Assembly: GCF_001577265.1 (NCBI RefSeq)
Contig: NZ_CP014517.1
Location: forward strand, 4,252,153 to 4,316,152
DNA from: Variovorax sp. PAMC 28711
GTDB lineage: Bacteria; Pseudomonadota; Gammaproteobacteria; Burkholderiales; Burkholderiaceae_C
Direction: 5' to 3'
Length of the DNA stretch: 64,000 nt
Shown here: in pieces, positions 36,448 through 50,348 of the stretch
Numbering within the stretch: the stretch's first letter is position 1
Layout: each line of letters starts with the position of its first letter
Made by a program: the position numbers and the translations under genes
Notes under the pieces: generated by a model
Seen by the model: the letters and a program-made list of their open reading frames with translations, nothing else
The model's database searches: none
What the model was told of the DNA's origin: nothing

Positions 36448-37164
36448 ATGCCATTTCGCCGTTCATCACGCGCTCTCGCGCCCATCTGCCCGCGCCCGCC
36501 TCTGTCGGGCGCATTTCTTTGGGCGGGCGCAGCGCTGGTCGGCGTCTGCTTCTTTGGCAGCATGGCCCATGCCCAGCGGCCCGGCGAAGGTGGCAGGGTC
36601 GCAACGCCAGCGGCGGTCACCTCTGCGCCCAAGGCAGTGGCACGGCCTGTCTGGACCGAACTCAACCTCTCGCAACAGTTGGCGCTGCAGCCGCTTTTGC
36701 CGGAGTGGGACAACCTGAGCACAGCGCACAAGCGCAAATGGCTCGCCGTGGTCCGCAACTACGCGAAGATGACGCCTGAAGAACAAACCGTCCTGCACAG
36801 CCGCATGACGGGTTGGGCGACGCTCACGCAGCAGCAGCGCGCGCAAGCCCGCCTGAACTTCGCCGACGTCAAGCAGCTGCCGGCCGACGAGCGCAAGGCC
36901 AAATGGGAGGCCTATCAGGCCCTTAGCGAAGACCAGCGGCGCGCGCTCGCCGAAAGCGCACCCGCACGACCCAGAGGCGCTGCGTTGCCGGCCAGGCCCG
37001 TTGCGGCGCAAAAGCTGTTTGCACCCGTACCCTCTCCAGTGACAGGTGCCAAGTACGCGCCGCGCATCCAGTTGGCGCCGCCGCCCGAGCCGCGCGTTAC
37101 GTCGCCTGCGACAATGCCCGCTGCGCCGGTCAAAGTCACCGAACCCTCCTCGACGGCGCCCTGA
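36448..37164 (+). CDS. DUF3106 family exported protein
   Basis: 238 residues. A long signal sequence ends at AHAQ (about 42). The middle (68-165) is a helical DUF3106-like module with the repeated WxxLxxxQQLALQPLLPEW and KWLAVVRNYAKMTPEEQ pattern. The C-terminal third is rich in Pro and Ala and probably disordered. It lies 23 bases after DUF3619 in the same direction and is likely part of the sigma-factor operon. Function unknown. Confidence 0.82.
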   Translation: MPFRRSSRALAPICPRPPLSGAFLWAGAALVGVCFFGSMAHAQRPGEGGRVATPAAVTSAPKAVARPVWTELNLSQQLALQPLLPEWDNLSTAHKRKWLAVVRNYAKMTPEEQTVLHSRMTGWATLTQQQRAQARLNFADVKQLPADERKAKWEAYQALSEDQRRALAESAPARPRGAALPARPVAAQKLFAPVPSPVTGAKYAPRIQLAPPPEPRVTSPATMPAAPVKVTEPSSTAP

Positions 37165-37176
37165 TCCACGCCGCCG

Positions 37177-37743
37177 ATGACCGCCAGTTCTTCCGAAAAA
37201 TCCAATCGAAATCAACCTCCAGCCCCCGCCCGCATCGCGCACGTGGTCACGGAAGCGACAACCCCCGGCCTCTGGCGCCGGATGGCTTGCTGGCTCTACG
37301 AAGGCATGTTGATGTTCGCCGTCGTCTTCATGGCCGGCTGGCTCTTCAGCACGCTCGGTCAGATGCGCAACGCGATGGACGACCGCCGCCACCTGCTGCA
37401 GGCCTTTCTGTTCGTGGTGTTCGGCGTGTACTTCGTCTGGTTCTGGATTCACGGCCAGACGCTCGCCATGAAGACCTGGAACATCCGCATCGTCGACACG
37501 GCCGGGCGGCCCATTACCCAGGGCAAGGCCTTGGGGCGCTACATCCTGAGCTGGGTCTGGTTTCTGCCGCCACTCGCCGCCATCGCGCCGTTCAAGCTGT
37601 CGGGCGGCGAATCGGCCGTGCTGATTTGCGGCTGGGTGATCGTCTGGGCCCTGCTGTCGCGCTTTCATCCGCAAAAGCAGTTCTGGCACGACGCCTGGGC
37701 CGGCACCCGGCTGGTCACCTCCAAACCCATGAGCCGCCAATGA
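37177..37743 (+). CDS. RDD family membrane protein
   Basis: 188 residues with an RDD domain of about three membrane helices: RRMACWLYEGMLMFAVVF, FLFVVFGVYFVWFW and the later FLPPLAAIAPF. The conserved segment HGQTLAMKTWNIRIVD is present. Function not established. It overlaps dgkA by four bases. Confidence 0.87.
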   Translation: MTASSSEKSNRNQPPAPARIAHVVTEATTPGLWRRMACWLYEGMLMFAVVFMAGWLFSTLGQMRNAMDDRRHLLQAFLFVVFGVYFVWFWIHGQTLAMKTWNIRIVDTAGRPITQGKALGRYILSWVWFLPPLAAIAPFKLSGGESAVLICGWVIVWALLSRFHPQKQFWHDAWAGTRLVTSKPMSRQ

Positions 37744-38138
37744 GCGCCCTGCCCGACCCGGTCGTCAATCCGCAAAAGAGCCGAAAGGGCTTCGAGCGCG
37801 TTTTCCATGCCACGTTGATCTCGCTGCAGGGCCTGCGGGCCGGCTGGGACGAGCCGGCCTTCCGCCAGGAAGCGATTCTGGCGATTGTGCTGCTGCCGCT
37901 GTCGCTCTGGCTGGGCCGCGGCTGGATCGAAGTGGCCGTGCTCGCGGGCACGGTCGTGCTCGTGATGATCGTCGAGCTGCTCAACACCGCCGTGGAGGCC
38001 GCGATCGACCGGATCGGCCCGGAATGGCACGACCTTTCCAAGCGGGCGAAAGACATGGGCAGCGCGGCCGTGCTGCTGTCGTTGCTCCTGTGTGCCGGCA
38101 CCTGGCTGGCGGCACTTTGGCAACGCTTCATGGCCTGA
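37740..38138 (+). CDS. dgkA: Diacylglycerol kinase
   Basis: 132 residues, the usual small trimeric DgkA. It phosphorylates diacylglycerol released during envelope glycan modification. The catalytic motif ELLNTAVEAAID (about 82-93), preceded by a membrane helix, is intact, and three helices are predicted. The ATG at 37740 overlaps the RDD stop codon. Confidence 0.93.
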   Translation: MSALPDPVVNPQKSRKGFERVFHATLISLQGLRAGWDEPAFRQEAILAIVLLPLSLWLGRGWIEVAVLAGTVVLVMIVELLNTAVEAAIDRIGPEWHDLSKRAKDMGSAAVLLSLLLCAGTWLAALWQRFMA

Positions 38139-38165
38139 GTCACGCAGGCTTGGCATGATCGGGGG

Positions 38166-40782
<2,617 letters not shown>

Positions 40783-40870
40783 GGTGAAGATGTTAGGCGG
40801 CGTGCGCCCGACGTGCAGGGCACAGGTCAGTCCGCAGCACGCTCCGTGCCCGGCTGTTACCCTCGTCGCG

Positions 40871-41803
40871 ATGTCTGCAGTCACCCCGTCGACGATGGTC
40901 TCACCCACAACCGAAGCCAGCCGCAAGGCCTGGGCGCTGCTCGTTTTCACCACGCTGATCTGGGGGGCGAATGCGGTCGCGGCGCGCCTGGCGGTCGGTG
41001 AGGTGTCGCCGATGGCGATGACGGGCGGACGCTGGGTCATCTGCTGCGTCGCGCTCTGGCTGACGGCACGCGGCCAGATCCGGCAGCACCGGCGTGCGCT
41101 GTTGCCGCACTGGCGACGCATCGTGCTGATGGGCACCTTCGGCTTCACCGGCTTCAACGCGCTCTTCTACACCGCGGCGCACCACACGACGGCCATCAAC
41201 ATCGCGATCATCCAGGGCACGATTCCTGTGCTCGTGCTGGTCGGCAGCCTCTTTTTCTTTCGCACGCGCATCGGTTGGCTGCAAGCCGTCGGCGTGGCGC
41301 TGACGCTCGCCGGCATCGCGGTGGTGGCCTCGCGTGGCGACCTGGCCGTGCTGGCGCAACTCGCGTTCAACATCGGCGACGTCTGGATTTTGATCGCCTG
41401 CGTGCTCTACGCCGGCTACACGATGGGCCTGCGCGGGCGGCCCGCCGTGCCGGGCATCGTGTTCTTCGCGGCGATGGCGGCCGTCGCCTGCCTCAGTTCG
41501 CTGCCACTGCTGGCCTGGGAGGTGGCGAGCGGGCAGTTCATCGTGCCGACCGCCACGGGCCTCGCGTTGATGGCTTTCGTCGGCCTGCTGCCGTCCTTCG
41601 TCACGCAGCTCACTTTCATCCGTGCGGTGGAACTCATCGGCCCCTCGCGCGCCGGCGTTTTCCTCAATCTGGTGCCGATCTTCGGACCGCTGCTCGCGGT
41701 GATCGTGCTGGGCGAACCGCTCTCGCCGTACCACGCGGTGGCGCTCGTGCTGGTGCTCGGCGGTATCGCGGTGGCAGAACATTTGGGTGCACGCCGACGC
41801 TGA
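40871..41803 (+). CDS. DMT superfamily (EamA) transporter
   Basis: 310 residues with ten membrane helices in two EamA repeats (about 18-150 and 165-305). The first starts LLVFTTLIWGANAVAARLAV, and the second ends with ELIGPSRAGVFLNLVPIFGP, LLAVIVLGEPLSPYHAVAL and VLGGIAVAE. It probably exports amino acids or metabolites. ATG at 40871 lies 88 bases from the divergent nadE start. Confidence 0.9.
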   Translation: MSAVTPSTMVSPTTEASRKAWALLVFTTLIWGANAVAARLAVGEVSPMAMTGGRWVICCVALWLTARGQIRQHRRALLPHWRRIVLMGTFGFTGFNALFYTAAHHTTAINIAIIQGTIPVLVLVGSLFFFRTRIGWLQAVGVALTLAGIAVVASRGDLAVLAQLAFNIGDVWILIACVLYAGYTMGLRGRPAVPGIVFFAAMAAVACLSSLPLLAWEVASGQFIVPTATGLALMAFVGLLPSFVTQLTFIRAVELIGPSRAGVFLNLVPIFGPLLAVIVLGEPLSPYHAVALVLVLGGIAVAEHLGARRR

Positions 41804-41853
41804 TTCGTTTTCGTTTCTAAACTGGTGCCTCGACAGCTCCCAGAATCCCGCGT

Positions 41854-43065
41854 TTGACCGATCTCGTTCTCCACATCCACACCGCGCCATCGGACATCGA
41901 TGCCGCCGCCTGGAACGACCTGCTCGCGCAGCAGGCGGCGCCCTCGCCTTTCATGCGGCACGAATACCTGGCCGCGATGCACGACAGCCAGAGCGCGACG
42001 CCCGAAAGCGGCTGGACCGCCGCCTTCGTGACCTTGAAGCGCGGCAAGCAACTCGTGGCGGCCTGCCCGGTCTACGTCAAGGACCATTCCTACGGCGAGT
42101 ACGTCTTCGACTTTGCCTGGGCCAATGCCTACGAACAGAACGGCCTCTCCTACTACCCGAAAGCCGTGGTCGCGGTGCCGTTCACGCCCGTGCCCGGCGC
42201 ACGCCTGCTGGCGCGCGACCCTGAGAGCCGGGCCTTGTTGGTGCACGGGCTCATCCAGTGGTGCAAGCAGGAATCGCTGTCCTCGCTGCATCTGCTGTTC
42301 GGTGCAGAAGACGACATCAAGGCCTGCGAAGACGCCGGTCTGATGCTCCGCCACACAGTCCAGTTCCACTGGACGCACGGCGGCTGGGCCGACTTCGAGG
42401 CGTTCCTTGCGAGCCTCTCGCACGACAAGCGCAAGAAGATCCGCCAGGAGCGCCGAAAGGTCGCCGATGCAGGTGTGACCTTCCGCTGGTCACGCGGCGC
42501 CGACATCACGCCGGCCGACTGGGATTTTTTCTACCTCTGCTACGCCCGCACCTACCGCGAGCACGGCAACGCGCCCTACCTCACGCGCGACTTCTTCCAG
42601 CGCGTGGCCGACACGCTGCCGCAAGCCTGGCTCCTGTTCGTCGCCGAGCGCGAGGGCAAGCCGATCGCGACGAGCTTGATCGCGCTCAGCGCCGACGAGC
42701 CGGGCGTGTCGTGCACCGCGGGGCCGAAAGTCGCGTACGGCCGCTATTGGGGCGCGCTGGAACGCGTCGATTGTCTGCATTTCGAGGCCTGCTATTACCG
42801 GCCGCTGCAGTGGTGCATCGACCACGGCGTGGAGCGCTTCGAAGGCGGCGCGCAGGGCGAACACAAGATGGCGCGCGCGCTGATGCCGGTCAAGACGACC
42901 AGCGCCCACTGGCTCGCCCACCCGTCCTTCGCGGACGCGGTCGAGCGCTTTCTGGAACGCGAAGACGCCGGCATCGACAACTACATGGCGCATCTGGATG
43001 AACGCAGCCCGTTCAAGGCCGGCCATATCGAAACCCATATGGTCGCCATACACAAAAAGGACTGA
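41854..43065 (+). CDS. FemAB/GNAT-like protein (PF04339, DUF482)
   Basis: 403 residues that span a double GNAT-like fold. Family segments: SPFMRHEYLAAMHDS, GEYVFDFAWANAYEQNGL, KKIRQERRKVADAG, and the C-terminal YYRPLQWCIDHGVERFEGGA with GEHKMARAL. The family is related to peptidoglycan aminoacyltransferases, but the reaction is not established. The start appears to be TTG at 41854. FHA-domain gene follows after 52 bases. Confidence 0.88.
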   Translation: MTDLVLHIHTAPSDIDAAAWNDLLAQQAAPSPFMRHEYLAAMHDSQSATPESGWTAAFVTLKRGKQLVAACPVYVKDHSYGEYVFDFAWANAYEQNGLSYYPKAVVAVPFTPVPGARLLARDPESRALLVHGLIQWCKQESLSSLHLLFGAEDDIKACEDAGLMLRHTVQFHWTHGGWADFEAFLASLSHDKRKKIRQERRKVADAGVTFRWSRGADITPADWDFFYLCYARTYREHGNAPYLTRDFFQRVADTLPQAWLLFVAEREGKPIATSLIALSADEPGVSCTAGPKVAYGRYWGALERVDCLHFEACYYRPLQWCIDHGVERFEGGAQGEHKMARALMPVKTTSAHWLAHPSFADAVERFLEREDAGIDNYMAHLDERSPFKAGHIETHMVAIHKKD

Positions 43066-43117
43066 CGCGGGCCGCGGCGCGATCTAGCATCCGCCGCGCA
43101 AACCGCCGGAGATTGCG

Positions 43118-43504
43118 ATGCCCCGACTTATCGTCCTGCAGCAAGCAGGCGCCGCCAGGCAGATTCACCTCAACGAGTTTCCCTTCGTAGTCGGGCGCGC
43201 CTCGACCTGCGAACTCGTGCTCGAGAGCGCAGAGGTGAGCCGCGCGCACGCCGTGTTCGAGAGCGCCGACGACGAAGTTCGCGTGCGCGACCTGAGAAGC
43301 AACAACGGCACCCGTGTGAACGGAGAACGCGTCGACAGCTGCATCCTGGCCGACGGCGACGAGGTGCAGGTCGGCAAGTGCGTGATCCGCTTCCTGGCAA
43401 GCGGCGGCGAGGTGAGCGACGCCGAAGTGCTGCGCCTCATCACCGTGCCGGGCAAACTCACCGACCTCGAGCTGCGGAAGCTCGCACCCACCGAAAAAAG
43501 CTGA
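43118..43504 (+). CDS. FHA domain protein
   Basis: 128 residues. Residues 15-90 form an FHA phosphothreonine-binding domain with GRASTCELVL, SRAHAVF, LRSNNGTRVNG and GDEVQVG. The rest (about 98-128) has no recognised domain. No Ser/Thr kinase or type VI gene is adjacent, so its partner is unknown. Confidence 0.9.
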   Translation: MPRLIVLQQAGAARQIHLNEFPFVVGRASTCELVLESAEVSRAHAVFESADDEVRVRDLRSNNGTRVNGERVDSCILADGDEVQVGKCVIRFLASGGEVSDAEVLRLITVPGKLTDLELRKLAPTEKS

Positions 43505-43507
43505 GCC

Positions 43508-43960
43508 TTACTTCGGCATCAGAACCGTGTCGATGGCGTGGATCACGCCATTGCTCGCCTTGACGTCGGCTGCCACGACCTTGGCACCGTTCACCGTCAC
43601 GCCGCCGGACGTGGCCAGCGTGAGGCTGCCACCTTCCACCGTCTTCACCATGCCGGGCTTGACGTCCTTGGCCATCACCGCGCCGGACACCACGTGGTAC
43701 GTCAGCACCTTGGTGAGCATGGCCTTGTCGGCGAGCAGCGCGTCGAGTTGCGCCTTGGGCACCTTGGCGAACGCAGCGTCGGTCGGAGCGAACACGGTGA
43801 AGGGGCCCGGACCTTTCAGCGTGTCGACCAGTCCGGCGGCCTGCACCGCGGTGACCAGCGTCTTGAAGTTTCCGGCCTTCACGGCGGTGTCGACGATGTC
43901 CTGCGCAAACGCAGTCACAGCACCGGTGGCAAGGGCAAGGGCGATCAAAGTCTTCTTCAT
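43508..43960 (-). CDS. Fasciclin domain secreted protein
   Basis: 150 residues: a signal peptide ([19 protein letters not shown]) and one FAS1 domain with the H1-like [12 protein letters not shown] and the H2-like [16 protein letters not shown]1 proteins act in adhesion or the envelope. ATG at 43960, with GGAG 7 bases upstream, is preferred over ATG at 43972. The 3-base gap to the convergent FHA gene is tight. Confidence 0.92.
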   Translation of the reverse strand: MKKTLIALALATGAVTAFAQDIVDTAVKAGNFKTLVTAVQAAGLVDTLKGPGPFTVFAPTDAAFAKVPKAQLDALLADKAMLTKVLTYHVVSGAVMAKDVKPGMVKTVEGGSLTLATSGGVTVNGAKVVAADVKASNGVIHAIDTVLMPK

Positions 43961-44015
43961 GATTGGCTCCAAAAAGTGAGGATTAAGTCACACCAAAAAA
44001 CTGGTGCGGTTTGAA

Positions 44016-44024
44016 TATATACCA
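44016..44024 (-). promoter_or_regulatory. Candidate extended -10 promoter of the fasciclin gene
   Basis: The minus strand reads TGGTATATA in an unusually A/T-rich stretch (43985-44085) for this genome. No good -35 element is 17 bases upstream. The leader contains CACCA and TGGTG around 6 bases, a weak dyad. Confidence 0.3.
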
Positions 44025-44091
44025 ATCAGTCTCCTAAATACTATCTGGTCTTTTTTATAACCATTTGGTATTTTCGGAGCGATCGCCCAGC

Positions 44092-44122
44092 AAAAAGCGC
44101 CTGCATCTTGCGATGCAGGCGC
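44092..44122 (-). terminator. Intrinsic terminator after ppa
   Basis: On the minus strand GCGCCTGCATC (44112-44122) pairs with GATGCAGGCGC (44097-44107) around a 4-base loop, an 11-bp perfect stem followed by TTTTTG. It lies 25 bases past the ppa stop. Confidence 0.88.
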
Positions 44123-44146
44123 CTCGGATTCAACCTCTCGCGAAGA

Positions 44147-44686
44147 TCAGGCCGCGCCGAGCGGCTTGTACGCGGCGATGCCGTCAAGCACTTCCTTTTT
44201 GGCGGCTTCGATGCCTTCCCAGCCGAGGATCTTGACCCACTTGCCTTCTTCCAGGTCCTTGTAGTGCTCGAAGAAATGGCTGATGGCCTTCAGGCGCATC
44301 GGGTTCACGTCGTCGATCGACTTCCAGTGGCTGTAGATCGGCAGCACCTTGGTGGTGGGCACGGCCAGCACCTTGCCGTCGACGCCCGCTTCGTCTTCCA
44401 TCATCAGGATGCCCAGCGGCCGGCATGGCACGACCACGCCCGGCAGCAGCGGATACGGCGCGATCACCAGTACATCGACCGGATCGCCGTCGCCGCTCAG
44501 TGTTTGCGGCACGTAGCCGTAGTTGGCGGGGTAGTACATCGCCGTCGTCATGAAACGGTCGACGAACAGCGCGCCGGATTCCTTGTCCACTTCGTACTTG
44601 ATCGGGTCCGAGTTCATCGGGATCTCGATCACCACATTGAAGGCGTCGGGAACGTTCTTGCCGGGGGAAACTTTGTCGAAGGACAT
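44147..44686 (-). CDS. ppa: Inorganic pyrophosphatase (soluble, family I)
   Basis: 179 residues, standard for bacterial family I. Active-site segments: [43 protein letters not shown] with the metal-binding aspartates, and [16 protein letters not shown]. It hydrolyses PPi in the cytoplasm and wastes the energy as heat. The ATG at 44686 is followed by the family start MSFDKVSPG. It is divergent from the membrane pyrophosphatase. Confidence 0.97.
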   Translation of the reverse strand: MSFDKVSPGKNVPDAFNVVIEIPMNSDPIKYEVDKESGALFVDRFMTTAMYYPANYGYVPQTLSGDGDPVDVLVIAPYPLLPGVVVPCRPLGILMMEDEAGVDGKVLAVPTTKVLPIYSHWKSIDDVNPMRLKAISHFFEHYKDLEEGKWVKILGWEGIEAAKKEVLDGIAAYKPLGAA

Positions 44687-44748
44687 GTCTTTTGTTCGAG
44701 TGATGGAAAGGGACCGCGAAGGACTCGCGAGGATGCGGACAAACCCGA

Positions 44749-44778
44749 ATTTTACTTTCCGCGTCACTCACCAGTCAC
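44749..44778 (-). promoter_or_regulatory. Candidate promoter of ppa
   Basis: GTGACT (44773-44778) and TAAAAT (44749-44754) on the minus strand, spaced by 18 bases; the -10 matches five of six consensus positions. The start would be about 44742, with a 5' leader near 55 bases. Confidence 0.45.
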
Positions 44779-44964
44779 ACAGGGCGTGACTTTTGCCTGT
44801 AAATTGACTCCGTTGGCCAATCGGCTCGGCGCTTTCGGCGCAGAGCTTCGAGGAAGCAACGCGACGGATAACCCAGATCCCGTATGCGTTGCACGCAGAG
44901 TTCGCACGCAGGACAAGGGCTGTCCGTCTCCACAAGTCAGAAAAACTTCATGGAGATGCAAAGC

Positions 44965-47451
<2,487 letters not shown>

Positions 47452-47479
47452 CGCCGAAGGGCGGTATCCTGCCCGCCCC

Positions 47480-49381
47480 ATGCGCTACCTCTCCTCCCTT
47501 CTTCTCGGCATCCTGGCCATCGCACGTGCCGAGCTCACGCTGGTGCGGCGCTTTCCGCGCATCCTGCTCGCGATGGCCGCCATCGGCGCGGTGCCGGCGC
47601 TCTATGCGCTGATCTACCTCACCAGCGTCTGGGACCCAGCCGGCCACACGGCCGACCTGCCGGTGGCGATCGTCAACGAGGACAAGGGCGTGACCTATTT
47701 CGGCCGCACTGTGAACGTCGGCGTGGAACTCAACCGCACGTTGCTCGAGAAGCGGGCCTTCGGTTTCCGGCCGATGGCCGACGCCGAAGCGGCGCGAGCC
47801 GAGGTGCGACGCGGCACCCTCGCCTTCGCATTGCTGATCCCCGCCGATTTCAGCGCGAATGCCGTGCCGGGGACGCAGCGCGGCGCAGGCCAGCTCGTCG
47901 TCTACACATCCGAAGGCAACAACTACACCTCCGCCGGATTCGCGCGGCGCTTTGCCGGCGAACTGGGCCACCAGGTCAACGAGATGCTCAACGAGCAGCG
48001 CTGGGGACTGGTGCTCAACGCCGCCGCCGGCTCGCAGGAGCGCCTGACCCAGCTAAAGCAAGGCCTGCTGCAATTGCGCGACGGCAGCCAGATGTTGGCC
48101 AGCGGCTCCGCGCAGTACAGCGTCGCGGCGCGCGAAGTCGGCACCGGCTTCAAGCAGGTGAACGGCGGCATCCGCACCATCGACAGTAAATTGCCGGCGG
48201 ACGCCGACCTGCGCGCGCTGAAGTCTGGCGCGCAACAGGTCGCCGCCGGTCAACGGGAACTGGGCAGCGGCCTGGCGCAAATCGACGACGGCATCGGCCA
48301 ACTGGCCGGCGGTGCGATGCAACTGGGCGACGGCGCCCGGCGCATGCAAAAGGAATCGGCTGGCATTCCTTTCGTGGGCGACCGGCTCTCCACGGGCGCA
48401 TCGGAGTTGGCAGCGGGCGCCGACAAGCTGCGCGCCGGCCTTGGCCAGGCGCAAGCCGGAACCGCGCAGGCGATCGAAGGCAACCAGATGCTGATCGCTG
48501 GCGCGTCACAGGTCGAGAGCGGCGTCGGCCGGCTCACCGACGGTATGACCGCACTGTCGGCGGGCGTGCGCACCATGGCCGGCAAGCTGCCCGACGACCG
48601 CAAGCTCGACGAGTTCATGCAGGGGGGCGTACAACTGGCGCAGGGCGCCGATCGCCTCCTCACCGGCGTGCGCACCATCGAAGCCGCTCTGCCGACCTCG
48701 ATCACACGCATCGAGGGCAGCGCGCAAGGTCTGGCGGATTCGGTCGAGCCGAAGATCGAAGTGGTTGCACCGGTGGCCAACAACGGCAGCGCGTTCGTCC
48801 CGAACATGGTGTCGGTCGCGCTCTGGATCGGCGCGGTGATGGCGGGTTTCATCTTCAACATGCGCATCGTGCTGAGCGACCACCACCACTATCCGCGGTT
48901 GTCGAAGACGCTCGGCAAGATGACGATGCCCGCCGTGGTCATGCTGCTGCAATGCGCGCTGGTCCTGGCGACGCTGATCGGGGTGCTGCACGTCGAGGCG
49001 CCCCGCGTCGTGGCGCTCGGCGTGACGATGGTGCTCGCGTCGATCGTGTTCCTCGCGGTGCTGACGGCCATGCTCCACGTGTTCGGCGACTTCGGCCGCA
49101 TCCTCACCGTGCTGCTCCTCACGCTGCAGCTGTCGGCAGGTGGCGGCGTGCTGCCGGTCGAGCTTTCGGCGGGCTTCTTTCGCACGGTGCACGACTGGCT
49201 GCCCTTCAGCTGGGTGGTGCAGGCCTTCCGCGCCGTGATGTTCGGCGCCTTCGACAACGCCTGGGGCACGGCGTGCGGCATGGTCGTGCTGTCAGGCGCC
49301 GTGGCCGTCGCGCTCATGGCGCTGTTCGGCAAATGGAAGGCCGTGGGGATGGACGACTACAAGCCGACCATCGACGTCTGA
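47480..49381 (+). CDS. YhgE/Pip domain membrane protein (ABC-2-type permease-like)
   Basis: 633 residues. TM1 is near 20-42, followed by a large extracytoplasmic domain (45-440) with the YhgE start LPVAIVNEDKGVTYFG. The region 195-440 consists of long coiled repeats with Gly at fixed spacing (LGSGLAQIDDGIGQLAGGAM). Five or six helices lie at the C-terminus. Similar proteins act in phage adsorption or toxin secretion in Gram-positive bacteria; the role here is unknown. It follows hppA by 28 bases. Confidence 0.87.
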   Translation: MRYLSSLLLGILAIARAELTLVRRFPRILLAMAAIGAVPALYALIYLTSVWDPAGHTADLPVAIVNEDKGVTYFGRTVNVGVELNRTLLEKRAFGFRPMADAEAARAEVRRGTLAFALLIPADFSANAVPGTQRGAGQLVVYTSEGNNYTSAGFARRFAGELGHQVNEMLNEQRWGLVLNAAAGSQERLTQLKQGLLQLRDGSQMLASGSAQYSVAAREVGTGFKQVNGGIRTIDSKLPADADLRALKSGAQQVAAGQRELGSGLAQIDDGIGQLAGGAMQLGDGARRMQKESAGIPFVGDRLSTGASELAAGADKLRAGLGQAQAGTAQAIEGNQMLIAGASQVESGVGRLTDGMTALSAGVRTMAGKLPDDRKLDEFMQGGVQLAQGADRLLTGVRTIEAALPTSITRIEGSAQGLADSVEPKIEVVAPVANNGSAFVPNMVSVALWIGAVMAGFIFNMRIVLSDHHHYPRLSKTLGKMTMPAVVMLLQCALVLATLIGVLHVEAPRVVALGVTMVLASIVFLAVLTAMLHVFGDFGRILTVLLLTLQLSAGGGVLPVELSAGFFRTVHDWLPFSWVVQAFRAVMFGAFDNAWGTACGMVVLSGAVAVALMALFGKWKAVGMDDYKPTIDV

Positions 49382-49409
49382 TGGCGTCTACGCGCAGCGC
49401 GTGACGGCT

Positions 49410-49670
49410 TCAGTACCGAATACCGCGGTGGTATTCGTCGGAGATGCTGATCTCCTGCTGTGCTTGCTGCATCAGTTCAATGGCGCGTGCGGCGTGCCCT
49501 CCGAAGGTCGGGCCGTTGGCCTGTTGCGCGCCGCGGACGTGACCGATCGCTGCTTGCAGGAGCTGTTCGGCACTCTGGAAATTCGGGTGTGTCAACGCGT
49601 ACGATGCCGCGCAGCCCAGGACGAGCGCCGCGCTCACCACCCCTGCAAAAAACGACGAGAGGGGTTTCAT
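49410..49670 (-). CDS. Small exported protein of unknown function
   Basis: 86 residues. A signal or anchor segment covers 5-25 (FFAGVVSAALVLGCAASYAL), and a cysteine sits in LGCAAS, which is a possible but imperfect lipobox. The remainder is helical, with the pattern AEQLLQAAIGHVRGAQQANG and GHAARAIELMQQAQQEI. I do not recognise the family beyond similar helical proteins in Burkholderiales. It lies 6 bases downstream of the gene at 49677. Confidence 0.65.
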   Translation of the reverse strand: MKPLSSFFAGVVSAALVLGCAASYALTHPNFQSAEQLLQAAIGHVRGAQQANGPTFGGHAARAIELMQQAQQEISISDEYHRGIRY

Positions 49671-49676
49671 GGCAGT

Positions 49677-50255
49677 TCAGTTGCGGCCAAGTGCCACGGG
49701 TTGGGTGATCGGGATGTGCAGATCGGAATGCGGCCCGCCCGGCAGCGTGTCGAAATGCGAAGGCCCTTCGGGCAAGCGCGAGTGCTCGGCCTCGTGCAGC
49801 AACGCCACCCAGCGGCCGGCCGAGGAATCCGCCGGTTCGTCGTTGGTGAAGATACCGTTCCGGATGAAGAAGGTCTCGCCGCTCGGCCGTTCGACATGCA
49901 GCTCGATCAGGCGGCTGATCGGGAATGTGTACGTGACCAGCTTTTCCTTGGACTTGCTGTCCTTCGCGCCGCAGTTGAAGAATCCTTCGGCCGCGATCAC
50001 GATGCACGAGCCCTCAACCGGATTGGCCTCTTGCCCATCCCCGGCGCCGCAGCGCCAGATTGCGGCCGGCAGCCGGGCGCGCACCTTGTCGATGACGAGG
50101 TCGCGGGCTCGGTTGAGCCCGGTCAACGGGGGCACCAGCGAACGGAGCTGACGCAGTCGCTCTGCAAAATTGTCGTCAAGCGTGAACTCGACGTGATGCG
50201 CCGGTTCGCCGTTGCGCTTGACGACCTGCATGACAATTTGACGTGTGTTGCTCAC
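49677..50255 (-). CDS. Hypothetical protein
   Basis: 192 residues if it starts at the GTG at 50255, which has AAGGTGG 7 bases upstream. A TTG at 50297 would add 14 residues without a ribosome site. No signal peptide or membrane helix is evident. Segments such as EFTLDDNFAERLRQLRSLV, SCIVIAAEGFFNCGAKD and WVALLHEAEHSRLPEGPSHF are distinctive, but I do not recognise the family. The HEAEH string recalls a metal-site motif, but this is weak. It is followed closely by a small exported protein. Confidence 0.6.
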   Translation of the reverse strand: MSNTRQIVMQVVKRNGEPAHHVEFTLDDNFAERLRQLRSLVPPLTGLNRARDLVIDKVRARLPAAIWRCGAGDGQEANPVEGSCIVIAAEGFFNCGAKDSKSKEKLVTYTFPISRLIELHVERPSGETFFIRNGIFTNDEPADSSAGRWVALLHEAEHSRLPEGPSHFDTLPGGPHSDLHIPITQPVALGRN

Positions 50256-50348
50256 CGCATCCACCTTGAAAACAGAGTTACTTACCAACGGTATCAATTG
50301 TTATCAACTCTATCGAAGATTTCTGCTAAGCGGTAGACAGCCTTTAGT

